In this document: positions 7,777 through 15,797 of the stretch, piece by piece | How positions within the stretch are numbered: the first letter of the stretch is position 1 | Layout of the letters: the number at the start of each line of letters is the position of its first letter | Assembly (NCBI GenBank): GCA_023398295.1 | Contig: JAEWSL010000072.1 | Location: forward strand, 1 to 18,154 | DNA length: 18,154 nt | Direction: 5' to 3' | DNA from: Elusimicrobiota bacterium | GTDB taxonomy: Bacteria > Elusimicrobiota > Elusimicrobia > Elusimicrobiales > Elusimicrobiaceae | Program-made: the position numbers and the translations under genes | The notes under the pieces: generated by a model | What the model was told of the DNA's origin: nothing | The model's database searches: none | What the model saw: the letters and a program-made list of their open reading frames with translations, nothing else

Positions 7777-7808
7777 TATCCCCCTGTGCGAAAATGCATA
7801 GGGGGATA
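7777..7808. terminator. Strong hairpin terminator between convergent genes
   Basis: The arms at 7777-7789 and 7796-7808 form a 13-bp stem with one G-T wobble around loop GAAAAT, including a run of five C-G pairs. The T-rich stretch after it on the plus strand is broken (TTATCTTGCTT). On the minus strand the hairpin is followed by AGTTTTCTTT. It probably ends transcription of the HEPN gene and, in the other direction, of the DUF1847 gene. Confidence 0.7.
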
Positions 7809-7853
7809 TTATCTTGCTTAAAAATTAATTGTCTATAGATTTCTATTAAATTT

Positions 7854-8558
7854 CTATTCTTTTTTCTTTTCGCCTTCGGCGGAAACGGCGGCTTTGGCGT
7901 TGTCCACATTATTTTTATTGCCGAAAAAGCGGTCGTTGTAAACATAATTCTTGCTCATATATAAAGCCGCCGCGGGGTTGTGGCCCAAGGCTCTGTCTTT
8001 GACGATAAGCGGCGTTGTTTCCGCTTTGCAATTGCGCAGAAACATTATGTCGTGGCCAAGGCAAAGGCCAAGCATTATGTTAAGGTCCGTCTTCTCGCGG
8101 TTTAGGACTTCAGCCTGCATTATTGGGTTGCATGTTCTTTCAAAAGGGAGGCCGATTTTCTGCGGGTCCAGTTCGCCGCACAGGCATATTACCGAAACGA
8201 CTTCAAAATCGTTTGCTTCAAGAATTTCCGTCAATAATTTGGCCTCGTGAAGAAGCTCGCCGCAGGTGCCGATGCCGATTTTTTTCATACCGCGCAGGCG
8301 CGCGTATTCCATTATTTCATCAACTCTCGTCCATGCTACTTTTTGCTTAGCCCTCTCGGGATTTACAACTTTGCTTATATAGCCCAGCCACGCTTTGTTT
8401 ATGGCCTGATTCTCCGGCAGCATAAGTTTGGCGGCGCATTCTTCAACCAAATCGCGGTATTTTTCCGTCGGGCAAAACGGCGGAACTTTTTTGTTTGCGT
8501 CCTTGGTGCGGCATCTTACTACCGTGCATTTTGCACACTGCGGATGAAGCTTCTCCAT
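7854..8558 (-). CDS. DUF1847 cysteine-rich putative metal-binding protein
   Basis: A 234-residue soluble protein of the DUF1847 family, whose function is unknown. An N-terminal cysteine cluster (C8, C11, C16, C29, in HPQCAKCTVVRC and FCPT) looks like a zinc or Fe-S site. Further conserved features are GIGTCGELLHEAKLL, VSVICLCGE, the MLGLCLGHDIMFL segment and VKDRALGHNPAAALY, giving many cysteines in a Rossmann-like alternating pattern. The C-terminal tail is Ala/Lys/Glu-rich and probably disordered. The start is supported by GGAGGG about eight bases upstream on the minus strand. It is the second gene after the acyl-CoA synthetase, 61 bases downstream of that gene's stop, with no convincing terminator between, so they are probably co-transcribed. 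Some role in the same anaerobic metabolism is possible but unproven. Confidence 0.85.
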   Translation of the reverse strand: MEKLHPQCAKCTVVRCRTKDANKKVPPFCPTEKYRDLVEECAAKLMLPENQAINKAWLGYISKVVNPERAKQKVAWTRVDEIMEYARLRGMKKIGIGTCGELLHEAKLLTEILEANDFEVVSVICLCGELDPQKIGLPFERTCNPIMQAEVLNREKTDLNIMLGLCLGHDIMFLRNCKAETTPLIVKDRALGHNPAAALYMSKNYVYNDRFFGNKNNVDNAKAAVSAEGEKKKE

Positions 8559-8619
8559 AATAAAACCCTCCCCAACTATTTATTATTTTTACTGCGTATA
8601 ATTTTTACGCCGTCTTATT

Positions 8620-10848
8620 TTAAGATTTTAATACGGCGCGCAAATACTGCTCCCACTTTCTGACTGCGTTATCTGCCGTAGTAAACAGGCATAGGCCCGC
8701 GTCAAAAACTGTTTGCTTGTAATAGGCAAATTTACTGCCGCATGATACGCTTACAAAAACCGGCAGTTTATATTTTTTGCCTATCTGCGCAAGCCTTTCC
8801 ATTATATCGGGGTGTTCGCTCTCCAGCGTTTTTACGGCGGGGCTCAAGGGTATTGTGGCAAAAAATATTGCGCCGTAAAGCCCGCTTTGCGCCGCGCATT
8901 CTATTATTTCTACGGCGGCGTCATCCGGGCACATAGGCGTTGTGTCAAAGGGGTTTCTTACGTCAACTATATTATCCAATTTATATTTCTTTACTATTCC
9001 CGCCATTTCGTTTTTTGTTTTATCGTCGGGGAAAGGCAGTTTTATAAGGCTGCCTGCCGTTATATTATCTGCCATGGCGCTTGTTTCAAAACCGGCGTTG
9101 CTTATCATAAAAACTTTTGTGTTTTTGGGCGGGGTTTCGGTAACGGCGCAAGCAAGCTGGGTTAAGGCTTCAAAATCCTCAATAGTATTTGCCATAAGCG
9201 CGCCCGCAGCCTCAAGAAGCGTTTTTGCAACGGGATAATCGCCTGCGATGGAAGCCGTGTGGCCCATAACGGCTTTTTGGCCGGCGGCCGTTCTGCCCGC
9301 AAGGTATATGACGATGTTTTTGCCCTTCGCACGCGCTTTTTTGACGGCCTCCTGCAGCAAAACGCCTTCGCCTTCTTTAAGGCCTTCAATATAGAGCATA
9401 AGCACTTTTATTTTATCGTCGTCGGCAAGGTAAGCGGCCAAATCGGCTACGGTAACGTCAAGTTGGTTGCCCGTCATAACGGAATAGACGGGTTTTATAT
9501 TTTCCATCTTGCCCAAAGAGGATACCACAAACGCCCCGCTTTGACTTATGAAAGCGCACGGCGCAAGTTTTGGGTTTACGCCCAATGGGGCCACAAGTTT
9601 GCTGGTAGGTATAAAGAGCGTATTTATTTTGGCTGGATTTGATACTATCCCCAAAGAATTGCTGCCGTTAAGCGTAAAAAGCGGATTTATTTTTTTGCCT
9701 TCCAAAATTATATTATCCACTTCTTCGCGGATAGTTTGGCTGCCCTCTTTCTCTCCGATGCCTCCGCTGATTAGCACAACGCCGTTTACTTTGCCGCTTA
9801 GCGCGCTGTCCTTTACCACCTGCGCGGCCGAACTGGCCGGCACGGTTATAACGTAAGAGTCAATTTGTTTGGGGAAGTCTTTTGGGCTTGCGTAGCATTT
9901 TACGCCGTCAATTTCGGAGCAGTTTTCCTTAAGTATAAATAAATTTTCTTTGGGGAAACCCGCCGCAATAGTGTTCCTTAAAATTATTCTGCCTATATTT
10001 ACCTTATTTTCGCTTACACCGGCAACGGCAACCGTTTTAGGCTCAAGCAAAGCTTTTATGCCAAGCGGGCTCACGGGAGCTTTTGCGCGCTTTTGCGTCT
10101 GCGCGCTTTGCTTAAAGCGCAGTACGCCGTCAAGCGCAATCAGGCCGCCTTCGGCGGCGACAAGCGGGTTAATCTCCATCTCTTCTATCAGGTAAGGGCA
10201 ATTTTTGCCGTCAAAATGCGTCATAACTTTTGCAAATTTCAGAATATAATCTTTTATCTGTTCTTCTTTGGCGTACTGCTTTGCGCCGCGCGCTTTGCCT
10301 GCGGTATAATGCCAAATGAAAGAGGACGCCAAAAAAGCATCCAAAGCGTTTTTATCTTCCAGCGCGGCGCGCGCCGAGCAGACGCTTACGCCTTCTTTAA
10401 GGCTGCCCGCCAGATATTCCGCAGAAGTGCCGCCCGCGCCTAAAGTTATGACGGGGCCAAAAGCCTTATCATAGCGCGCGCCTAGCAAAAGCTCGCGTCC
10501 TAAGGCAAAGGGGGGGTAATCAATAAATTGGGCGAGCATAAAACCCTGCGTGTCGTTAAAATCGCGGGCCATTTGTTCCAAAACTTTTTTTGCATCTTTT
10601 TTTAGGGCGATTTTAACTCCGCCCGCCTCTGTTTTATGCAGGGTTTTAGAGGATAAAATTTTGATTACTATTTTTTGGCTTTCAAAACTCTCAAGCAGTT
10701 TTGGGGTTAGTTCCGAGGGGTTTTTAAGGGCAATTATTTTTGGGGTTTTTATGCCGATGTCTTCAAAAACGGCGTAACATTGGGCTTCTGTAAGAGAGTT
10801 TTGGCTATTTTTTGCTGCTTTTGCAAAGATTTCGGCAATTTTGAGCAT
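8620..10848 (-). CDS. ADP-forming acyl-CoA (acetate-CoA) ligase, beta-alpha fusion
   Basis: Converts acyl-CoA + ADP + Pi to acid + CoA + ATP, a one-step substrate-level phosphorylation in the cytoplasm. In the 742 residues, an ATP-grasp (beta) half comes first at about 1-250. It carries the conserved loop histidine H71 in TLHKTEAGGV and the GRELLLGARYD and EINPLVA segments. The alpha half follows: a CoA-binding Rossmann domain (about 262-390, TVAVAGVSENKVNIGRIIL) and succinyl-CoA-ligase-like domains (about 395-742) with ISQSGAF at 434-440. H530 in MGHTASIAG is the expected phosphohistidine. Most fused family members have the reverse order, alpha then beta. No C-terminal acetyltransferase domain is present, so it is not the Pat/YfiQ type. 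GGAGAT lies seven bases before the ATG on the minus strand. It is divergent from the Na/Pi transporter and followed by DUF1847. Acyl specificity cannot be read from sequence. Confidence 0.9.
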   Translation of the reverse strand: MLKIAEIFAKAAKNSQNSLTEAQCYAVFEDIGIKTPKIIALKNPSELTPKLLESFESQKIVIKILSSKTLHKTEAGGVKIALKKDAKKVLEQMARDFNDTQGFMLAQFIDYPPFALGRELLLGARYDKAFGPVITLGAGGTSAEYLAGSLKEGVSVCSARAALEDKNALDAFLASSFIWHYTAGKARGAKQYAKEEQIKDYILKFAKVMTHFDGKNCPYLIEEMEINPLVAAEGGLIALDGVLRFKQSAQTQKRAKAPVSPLGIKALLEPKTVAVAGVSENKVNIGRIILRNTIAAGFPKENLFILKENCSEIDGVKCYASPKDFPKQIDSYVITVPASSAAQVVKDSALSGKVNGVVLISGGIGEKEGSQTIREEVDNIILEGKKINPLFTLNGSNSLGIVSNPAKINTLFIPTSKLVAPLGVNPKLAPCAFISQSGAFVVSSLGKMENIKPVYSVMTGNQLDVTVADLAAYLADDDKIKVLMLYIEGLKEGEGVLLQEAVKKARAKGKNIVIYLAGRTAAGQKAVMGHTASIAGDYPVAKTLLEAAGALMANTIEDFEALTQLACAVTETPPKNTKVFMISNAGFETSAMADNITAGSLIKLPFPDDKTKNEMAGIVKKYKLDNIVDVRNPFDTTPMCPDDAAVEIIECAAQSGLYGAIFFATIPLSPAVKTLESEHPDIMERLAQIGKKYKLPVFVSVSCGSKFAYYKQTVFDAGLCLFTTADNAVRKWEQYLRAVLKS

Positions 10849-10864
10849 AATTAAATCTCCGTAT

Positions 10865-10930
10865 AAGGTCCCGTTTTGCTGTCAAAAGAAATATTTATGC
10901 GGGACTTTTATTATTATATAATTGATTATA
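10865..10930. promoter_or_regulatory. Divergent promoter region with inverted repeat
   Basis: The 115-base gap between the divergent synthetase and Na/Pi transporter genes contains a perfect plus-strand -10 box TATAAT at 10917-10922. On the minus strand there are perfect TATAAT boxes at 10918-10913 and 10930-10925. No good -35 is visible for any of them (TTTATG at 10894-10899 is the best on the plus strand). An imperfect 9-bp inverted repeat (10865-10873 with 10900-10908, core GTCCCG/CGGGAC) overlaps the spacer of the plus-strand promoter and could be an operator or leader hairpin. Confidence 0.4.
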
Positions 10931-10963
10931 GCATAGTTAAAACTTATAGAAAGAGGGGGGATA

Positions 10964-12727
10964 ATGAAAGCCTTATTGCTGTTTCTGAATCTTTTGGGCG
11001 GGCTCGGCATTTTCTTGCTTGGCATAAAGATGATGAGCGACGGCCTGCAAAAACTTGCGGGCAACCGCATGAGAAAGATTATTTCCGCCGCCACAAGCAA
11101 CCGCTTTATGGCGACGTTTTCCGGACTCCTGACTACTTCAATAATACAATCCTCTTCGGCCACTACTGTAATGGTGGTCGGTTTTGCGAGCGCGGGTTTG
11201 CTTACTTTGACGCAGAGCCTGGGCGTAATTTTCGGCGCAAATATAGGTACGACTACGACCGCGTGGCTTATCAGTTTGCTTGGCTTTAAGGTGCAAATTA
11301 CGATGTTTGCTTTGCCGATGGTGGGCATAGGATTTTTTGCGCAATTTGTACAAAAATGGGCTATAGTAAGAAGAACGGGCGAAGCGATGCTGGGCTTCGG
11401 CCTTTTATTTTTGGGTTTAGCTTTGATAAAAGAGGCTATACCCAGCGTCAATAACTCTCCCGAGGCTATGGAATGGATAGCCAAATTCCAACCCGATAAC
11501 TTTTTGAGCCTTCTGGGCGTTGTGGGCGTGGGCACAATTTTTACTGTTATATTTCAATCTTCCAGCGCGGTCATGGCCCTTACGCTTACCTGCGCGGCCA
11601 AAGGTCTTATTGATTACCCGACGGCGTGCGCTTTGGTTTTGGGCGAAAATATCGGCACCACCATTACGGCAAATCTTGCTGCCATAGGCGCGCCGCGGAC
11701 GGCAAAGCGGGCGGCTTTGGGGCATTTTATGTTTAACATACTGGGCGTAACTTGGGCAATAATTTTCTTCCACCCGCTGCTTTCGCTGGTTGATAAAATA
11801 GTGCCGGGCGGGACGACGGGTATGTCCGAACACGTGCTTCTTGTAAGCATACCCTATCACCTTTCCGCGCTGCATACTTTGTTTAACGTGATAAACACCG
11901 GTATAATGCTTATTTTCATCAAGCAGTTTGAGCAGCTTATAATGCTGCTAATGCCTATAAAAAAGAGCGAGGAAAAGAAGACGGATTTGCTTTATCTTAA
12001 ATCCATGTCCTCGGGCACGCCGGAGCTTTCCCTGGAAGCCAGCCGCAAAGAAATTGACCGCATGGCGGGCCGCGTGGAATTTATGCTGGCAAAAGTGTCG
12101 CATGCTCTTAACGCGCAGGACATCAAGTTTTTCAACCGCGATTTGAAGATAGTATTAGACGAAGAAAAGGCTACCGATGTTCTAGAGTATAAGATTAACG
12201 ATTTTCTGCGCAATCTTACGCACGAGCAGCTTTCGCGGGATATGGCGGGCGAACTGCTTAAATTGTTTGACATCACAAATCATCTTGAAAAAATGGCCGA
12301 CCACGGGGAGCGCGCCGCTATTTTGCTTAAGAAGGCGCGCGAAGGCGGTTATTTTGACGAGGAAGATAAAAAGCACCTTGACGGCGTCTGCCAAAAAGTG
12401 CGCATAATAGTCAAGGAATCGCGCCGCACCATTTTGGAAGATGATTTTGACAGAGAGAAGATTCTTGAGCGCGCCCTGGAGCGCGAACGCGACCTTAACG
12501 AAACGCGCCACGCCCTGCGCGACGAGAAGAGCATGCGCGAGTACCGCGAAGGCGGTCTTTCGGCCGTATCGCTTACTTTATACGCCGATATTCTTACGAG
12601 TTTTGAAAAAATAGGTGATTACGCCCTTAATATCGTTGAAGTTACCACCGGCGTCAGGGACGATATTATCGCGACTATGGGTGCGGCCAAAAACAATATC
12701 CGCAGCGGCTCGGGCAAGCAAAACTAA
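10964..12727 (+). CDS. Na+/phosphate cotransporter family protein with PhoU-like C-terminal domain
   Basis: An inner-membrane protein of 587 residues of the NptA-like Na/Pi cotransporter family, which takes up phosphate with sodium (or in some members exports it). Two inverted homologous transport repeats are visible. The first has QSSSA at residues 62-66 and GANIGTT at 91-97; the second has QSSSA at 198-202 and GENIGTT at 227-233. Both are the family's substrate and Na+ signatures. About eight hydrophobic segments lie before residue 330. From about 355 to 570 a charged helical PhoU-like bundle follows, with HLEKMADHGERAAILL and FEKIGDYALNI, two typical PhoU helices. A strong AAGAGGGGGG Shine-Dalgarno lies three bases before the ATG. 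It starts a run of five closely spaced plus-strand genes and is divergent from the acyl-CoA synthetase. The direction of transport and the exact ion are not decidable here. Confidence 0.92.
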   Translation: MKALLLFLNLLGGLGIFLLGIKMMSDGLQKLAGNRMRKIISAATSNRFMATFSGLLTTSIIQSSSATTVMVVGFASAGLLTLTQSLGVIFGANIGTTTTAWLISLLGFKVQITMFALPMVGIGFFAQFVQKWAIVRRTGEAMLGFGLLFLGLALIKEAIPSVNNSPEAMEWIAKFQPDNFLSLLGVVGVGTIFTVIFQSSSAVMALTLTCAAKGLIDYPTACALVLGENIGTTITANLAAIGAPRTAKRAALGHFMFNILGVTWAIIFFHPLLSLVDKIVPGGTTGMSEHVLLVSIPYHLSALHTLFNVINTGIMLIFIKQFEQLIMLLMPIKKSEEKKTDLLYLKSMSSGTPELSLEASRKEIDRMAGRVEFMLAKVSHALNAQDIKFFNRDLKIVLDEEKATDVLEYKINDFLRNLTHEQLSRDMAGELLKLFDITNHLEKMADHGERAAILLKKAREGGYFDEEDKKHLDGVCQKVRIIVKESRRTILEDDFDREKILERALERERDLNETRHALRDEKSMREYREGGLSAVSLTLYADILTSFEKIGDYALNIVEVTTGVRDDIIATMGAAKNNIRSGSGKQN

Positions 12728-12744
12728 GAAGTTAAGAGGGGTTA

Positions 12745-13104
12745 ATGAAAGAGAGGGAAGATAAAAGGGACGTAAACAGACAAGACGGGGACGGGGGCGC
12801 TTTCTCGGTAAACCCGATTGTGTTGTTTGCGGACTTAAAGGATATGGCGGCGATGTTTTGGTATGTTTTGCGCGGCAGATATCCTTTGCCAAAGCGCAGC
12901 CTTATATGGGCGCTTATCGGGGCGGGATATTTTGTTTTACCCATAGACGCTCTGCCGGAAATAATTTTTTCCTTTTTGGGGTTTACAGACGATATTTTGG
13001 TTCTTATTTACGTAATAAACAAAATGCGCCCCGATATAGAAAAATTTAGGGTTTTCAGGAAACAAGAGGATAAAAAAAAGGTTAAGTATGAAAAAGATAA
13101 TTAA
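12745..13104 (+). CDS. DUF1232 (YkvA-like) small membrane protein
   Basis: A 119-residue protein of the DUF1232/YkvA family. The signature is clear at about residues 38-100: a short helix ending in RGRYPLPKRSL, then WALIGAGYFVLPIDALPEII and GFTDDILVLIYVINKM, matching the family's 'yllsPiDliPd..p..GyiDDi.vl' pattern. Hydrophobic stretches suggest one or two membrane helices. The N-terminal 30 residues are charged and variable. The family's function is unknown. AAGAGGGG at 12734-12741 precedes the ATG by three bases. It begins 17 bases after the transporter gene and overlaps the AsmA-family gene by 17 bases, so it is almost certainly co-transcribed and translationally coupled with it. Confidence 0.88.
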   Translation: MKEREDKRDVNRQDGDGGAFSVNPIVLFADLKDMAAMFWYVLRGRYPLPKRSLIWALIGAGYFVLPIDALPEIIFSFLGFTDDILVLIYVINKMRPDIEKFRVFRKQEDKKKVKYEKDN

Positions 13105-15262
13105 ATTTTTGCTGTTTGCTGCTGTAATCTTTGCGTTTTTAATAGCGGGCGCTGCGGGCGTTTTATATATTATGTATCCCGCGCCGAAGTTAAAACTTAT
13201 GGCCCAGGAGTATGTGCAGAAGAATTTTAACAGACAAATTGATTTCAGCCGCATGAATTTTAATATAGTGGGCGTAACGGTAAAGGATTTGATGATTTCG
13301 GAGGCGTCCTCCTTTGAGCGGGGCACTTTTATAAAGGCAAAGAAAGCCGTTGTAAAAATACAGTTAAGGCCGCTTTTTGCAAAGAAGATAAAAATTGACA
13401 CGGTGGGTTTTGAGAGTCTAGAAGTAAATCTTATAAAAGATAAAGACGGCAAATTTAACTTTGACGATTTAATAGCCGCCGGCGCGCAAAACGCCAAAGA
13501 GCAGCAGAACGCTCCTTCCTCCGATGACGGGGATTTATCCTATGACATTACGGCCGACGATATTTATCTTAAAGACGCCACGCTTAACTTTCAAAACAAG
13601 CAGGCGCAGATGTCTTTTTCAATAAAAGGCGCAAACTTAACGGTAAAAGATTTTGATTTCTATAATTTTTTTGAGGTAAAAGCCTCCGCCGCGACGGCGA
13701 TAAAGACGGATTCTCTTAACCTATCGCCCATAAACATTGCGCTTGCGGGCAAAGTTAAGCTTTCAAATTTTAATATGCAGGAGGCCTCCGCGCAAATAAG
13801 TTCTTTTACCGTTTCCTATAAGAACGCGGCGTTGAATTTGCAGGGCTCGGCCGATAATTTTGAAGCGCCCTCCTTTTCTTTTGACGGCTCTATAAAAGGC
13901 ATAGACAGCAATTTTATGTCGGAATTTGCCTCCGGCCCGCTTACGCCCTTTGCGCTGCCGCAGGTTAATATGTCCATAAACGGAAGCAGCGATATTGATA
14001 AATCCTTTCTGAAGCTTGCCAACGCCACGGCTTCCGTAGGCTCTTCCTACATTTCGGCGGCGGGCAGTCTTGATTATTCCACGCCGCAGCTAAAATATAA
14101 TGCCTCGCTTAAGACGAACTTAAAGCTTAAAGAGATTTCAGATATAGCAAAAGAAACGCTTTCCGCCTTCAAGTTACAGGGTGTTGTGGACGGCTATGTC
14201 AACGCTTCGGGCGCGGGTAAAAAGCATAATGCGCAAGGTTCGTTTACTTTTAAGGATATCGGCGCGCTTGTTTTGGGCAAAGAGCTCAAAAACTTAAATG
14301 GCGGCATTACGATTGCGGGCATAAACGACATAAAGACAAACAATCTGCGCGGGATTTTTAACAACTCCGCTTTTTCCATGTTTTTTTCCTACTTAAGACC
14401 TAGCGAGGCGGCGGATATAAACTTTGTCTTTAATATGGATAAATTTACGCTGGAGGACATCAATTTTGACACTCTCTTTGATAAAGCCCCCAAAGAAAAA
14501 TCGGCAAAACCCAAAGGCGAAGAAAAATCTGTTCCGCAAGAAAAACCCGAAGACAAAAGCGCACTGGAAGACCAAACCCCGCGCACAATACCGATGAATA
14601 TAAACGCTTCAATAACGGTCAAGACTATTGCCAACAATATTTTTTCAACCGAGGATTTGGTCATCAAAGCGAACGTTAAGAACGTTGATAATAAATTTGA
14701 CCGCGCAATCGGGCAGATAACTTTCAGCTCCCAAAACGGGGAAATAAAAGATATAAATAAGTTAATGTCTTCGTCGGTAGTATTAAAGGTTATATTTACT
14801 TCTGTTCGCGTAATACAAAAAGCATTTAATGTATTAAGACTTGACAAGATGACGCTTGGTAATGATACAATTAGGTATTCCCTCATTGAGGGCGCCTACG
14901 GTGTGGCAGACGGAACGGTAACTATAGAGAAGTCCGATATATACTCGGACCTTACTACGGTAAAATCTGTCGGGACGATAGATTTGCTTACGGAAAAGCT
15001 TAATATGACCGTAAACAGCCATTTCGGAAAGGTAACGGAAGGTTCCGGCTTTAAGCCTGTGGTAATCAAAATAGGCGGCACTTTAAGCGATCCTTCCTTT
15101 AAGGTGGATATAGCCTCAACGGTAACATCTCTTATAAATGTGCCGGGGCAGGTGGTCAGAGGCGGGGTAAAAATATCTACAGCCACCGTTAGCGGGGTGG
15201 GGGAAGCGGCGGAAAGCATAGTTAAAGGAATAGCGGGTTTATTCCACAAAAAATCAAAGTAA
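13088..15262 (+). CDS. AsmA-family envelope protein
   Basis: A 724-residue inner-membrane-anchored periplasmic protein. One N-terminal transmembrane helix (residues about 6-29) is followed by an AsmA N-terminal domain (PKLKLMAQEYVQKNFNRQIDFSRMNFN, then strand-rich repeats such as VEVNLIKDKDGKFNFDDLI-like segments). A long beta-strand-rich body leads to an AsmA-like C-terminal domain (LMSSSVVLKVIF to GGTLSDPSFKVDIAS) and a short basic tail. A Lys/Glu/Pro-rich spacer at about 464-498 separates the body from the C-terminal domain. AsmA proteins are now viewed as bridge-like carriers that move phospholipids between the inner and outer membranes in diderm bacteria. The start overlaps the DUF1232 gene, and the ATG is followed at once by the anchor helix, which supports it. 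The stop overlaps the Shine-Dalgarno of the PC4-like gene. It is a member of the AsmA superfamily; the specific subfamily is uncertain. Confidence 0.85.
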   Translation: MKKIIKFLLFAAVIFAFLIAGAAGVLYIMYPAPKLKLMAQEYVQKNFNRQIDFSRMNFNIVGVTVKDLMISEASSFERGTFIKAKKAVVKIQLRPLFAKKIKIDTVGFESLEVNLIKDKDGKFNFDDLIAAGAQNAKEQQNAPSSDDGDLSYDITADDIYLKDATLNFQNKQAQMSFSIKGANLTVKDFDFYNFFEVKASAATAIKTDSLNLSPINIALAGKVKLSNFNMQEASAQISSFTVSYKNAALNLQGSADNFEAPSFSFDGSIKGIDSNFMSEFASGPLTPFALPQVNMSINGSSDIDKSFLKLANATASVGSSYISAAGSLDYSTPQLKYNASLKTNLKLKEISDIAKETLSAFKLQGVVDGYVNASGAGKKHNAQGSFTFKDIGALVLGKELKNLNGGITIAGINDIKTNNLRGIFNNSAFSMFFSYLRPSEAADINFVFNMDKFTLEDINFDTLFDKAPKEKSAKPKGEEKSVPQEKPEDKSALEDQTPRTIPMNINASITVKTIANNIFSTEDLVIKANVKNVDNKFDRAIGQITFSSQNGEIKDINKLMSSSVVLKVIFTSVRVIQKAFNVLRLDKMTLGNDTIRYSLIEGAYGVADGTVTIEKSDIYSDLTTVKSVGTIDLLTEKLNMTVNSHFGKVTEGSGFKPVVIKIGGTLSDPSFKVDIASTVTSLINVPGQVVRGGVKISTATVSGVGEAAESIVKGIAGLFHKKSK

Positions 15263-15272
15263 GGAGAGAGTT

Positions 15273-15731
15273 ATGCCACAAACTGCTTTTGCAGTGTTAA
15301 GCGAAATAGGGAGTATCCCCTTTGACGACGGGAGCCAGATTAAATTTTCTTTGGACTCCTATAAGGGCCATAAATATATTTCCATAAGGAAATATCTCAA
15401 GTCCGATACCTACAGCGGCCCCACCAAATCGGGGATAACTCTTTCCTTTGAAATGGTTGATAAAATTGCGCAGGCCTTAAACGCACTTCCTGCCGATATC
15501 AACGTTGTGGAAGATAAAGAGCTCGGCAAATACGCCAAAAGGCAGGGGCTTGCGGTTGTTTTAAGGATAAGCTCTTATATGGGCGCGCGCGCTTTGGACC
15601 TGCGCCAGTGGCAGGAAGACGAAGCCTATACCGGCTGGACTAAAAAGGGCATTCGTCTGCCTTTAGAGAAACTGGGCGAAGTAAAAAATTTGTTTGCCAA
15701 AACGCTTGACTTTATAAAAGAGCAAAAATAA
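15273..15731 (+). CDS. Tandem PC4/YdbC-like nucleic-acid-binding protein
   Basis: A 152-residue protein made of two consecutive copies of the PC4 (transcriptional coactivator p15) fold. Copy one (about 23-72) reads IKFSLDSYKGHKYISIRKYLKS then YSGPTKSGITLSFEMVDKIAQAL. Copy two (about 94-148) reads VVLRISSYMGARALDLRQWQED then YTGWTKKGIRLPLEKLGEVKNLF. R39/R111 and the Y(S/T)G.TK.GI(T/R)L segments align directly. PC4 domains bind single-stranded DNA or RNA, normally as a dimer of single-domain chains; here one chain could form the dimer-like unit. A role in transcription, replication or repair is inferred from the family only. AAGGAG at 15261-15266 overlaps the upstream stop and precedes the ATG by six bases. 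It is followed 66 bases later by the kinase gene. Confidence 0.85.
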   Translation: MPQTAFAVLSEIGSIPFDDGSQIKFSLDSYKGHKYISIRKYLKSDTYSGPTKSGITLSFEMVDKIAQALNALPADINVVEDKELGKYAKRQGLAVVLRISSYMGARALDLRQWQEDEAYTGWTKKGIRLPLEKLGEVKNLFAKTLDFIKEQK

Positions 15732-15759
15732 GCGCTTTCACAGTTCTATTTCTAAAAAA

Positions 15760-15777
15760 CCTTTCCTTAAGGAAAGG
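15760..15777 (+). promoter_or_regulatory. Perfect palindrome covering the kinase gene's Shine-Dalgarno
   Basis: An 18-nt perfect palindrome (CCTTTCC / TTAA / GGAAAGG) lies between the PC4-like gene and the kinase gene. As RNA it folds into a 7-bp stem with a TTAA loop. Its right arm, GGAAAGG, runs into the G-rich ribosome-binding site (15771-15781). The hairpin could therefore limit translation of the kinase, or as DNA be an operator. It has no following T-run, so it is not a typical terminator. Confidence 0.5.
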
Positions 15778-15797
15778 GGGGATATTTGGGTAAAGAT

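Noticed and set aside
5740..7800. Direct repeat of the tRNA-Asn 3' end as an attachment site flanking the HEPN gene
   Set aside because: No copy of the tRNA 3' end was found after the HEPN gene; the best match is only CTATCC near 7775. Short TCCGAGA matches at 5933 and 5993 are too small to call att sites, and no integrase gene is present.
8608..8638. Inverted repeat CGCCGT/ACGGCG between the synthetase and DUF1847 genes as a terminator
   Set aside because: The stem is only 6 bp with a 19-base loop, one arm lies inside the coding sequence, and no T-run follows on either strand.
8812..9642. Several plus-strand open frames inside the acyl-CoA synthetase gene
   Set aside because: All are shadows of a gene with full domain structure and conserved motifs on the other strand; none has a recognisable product.
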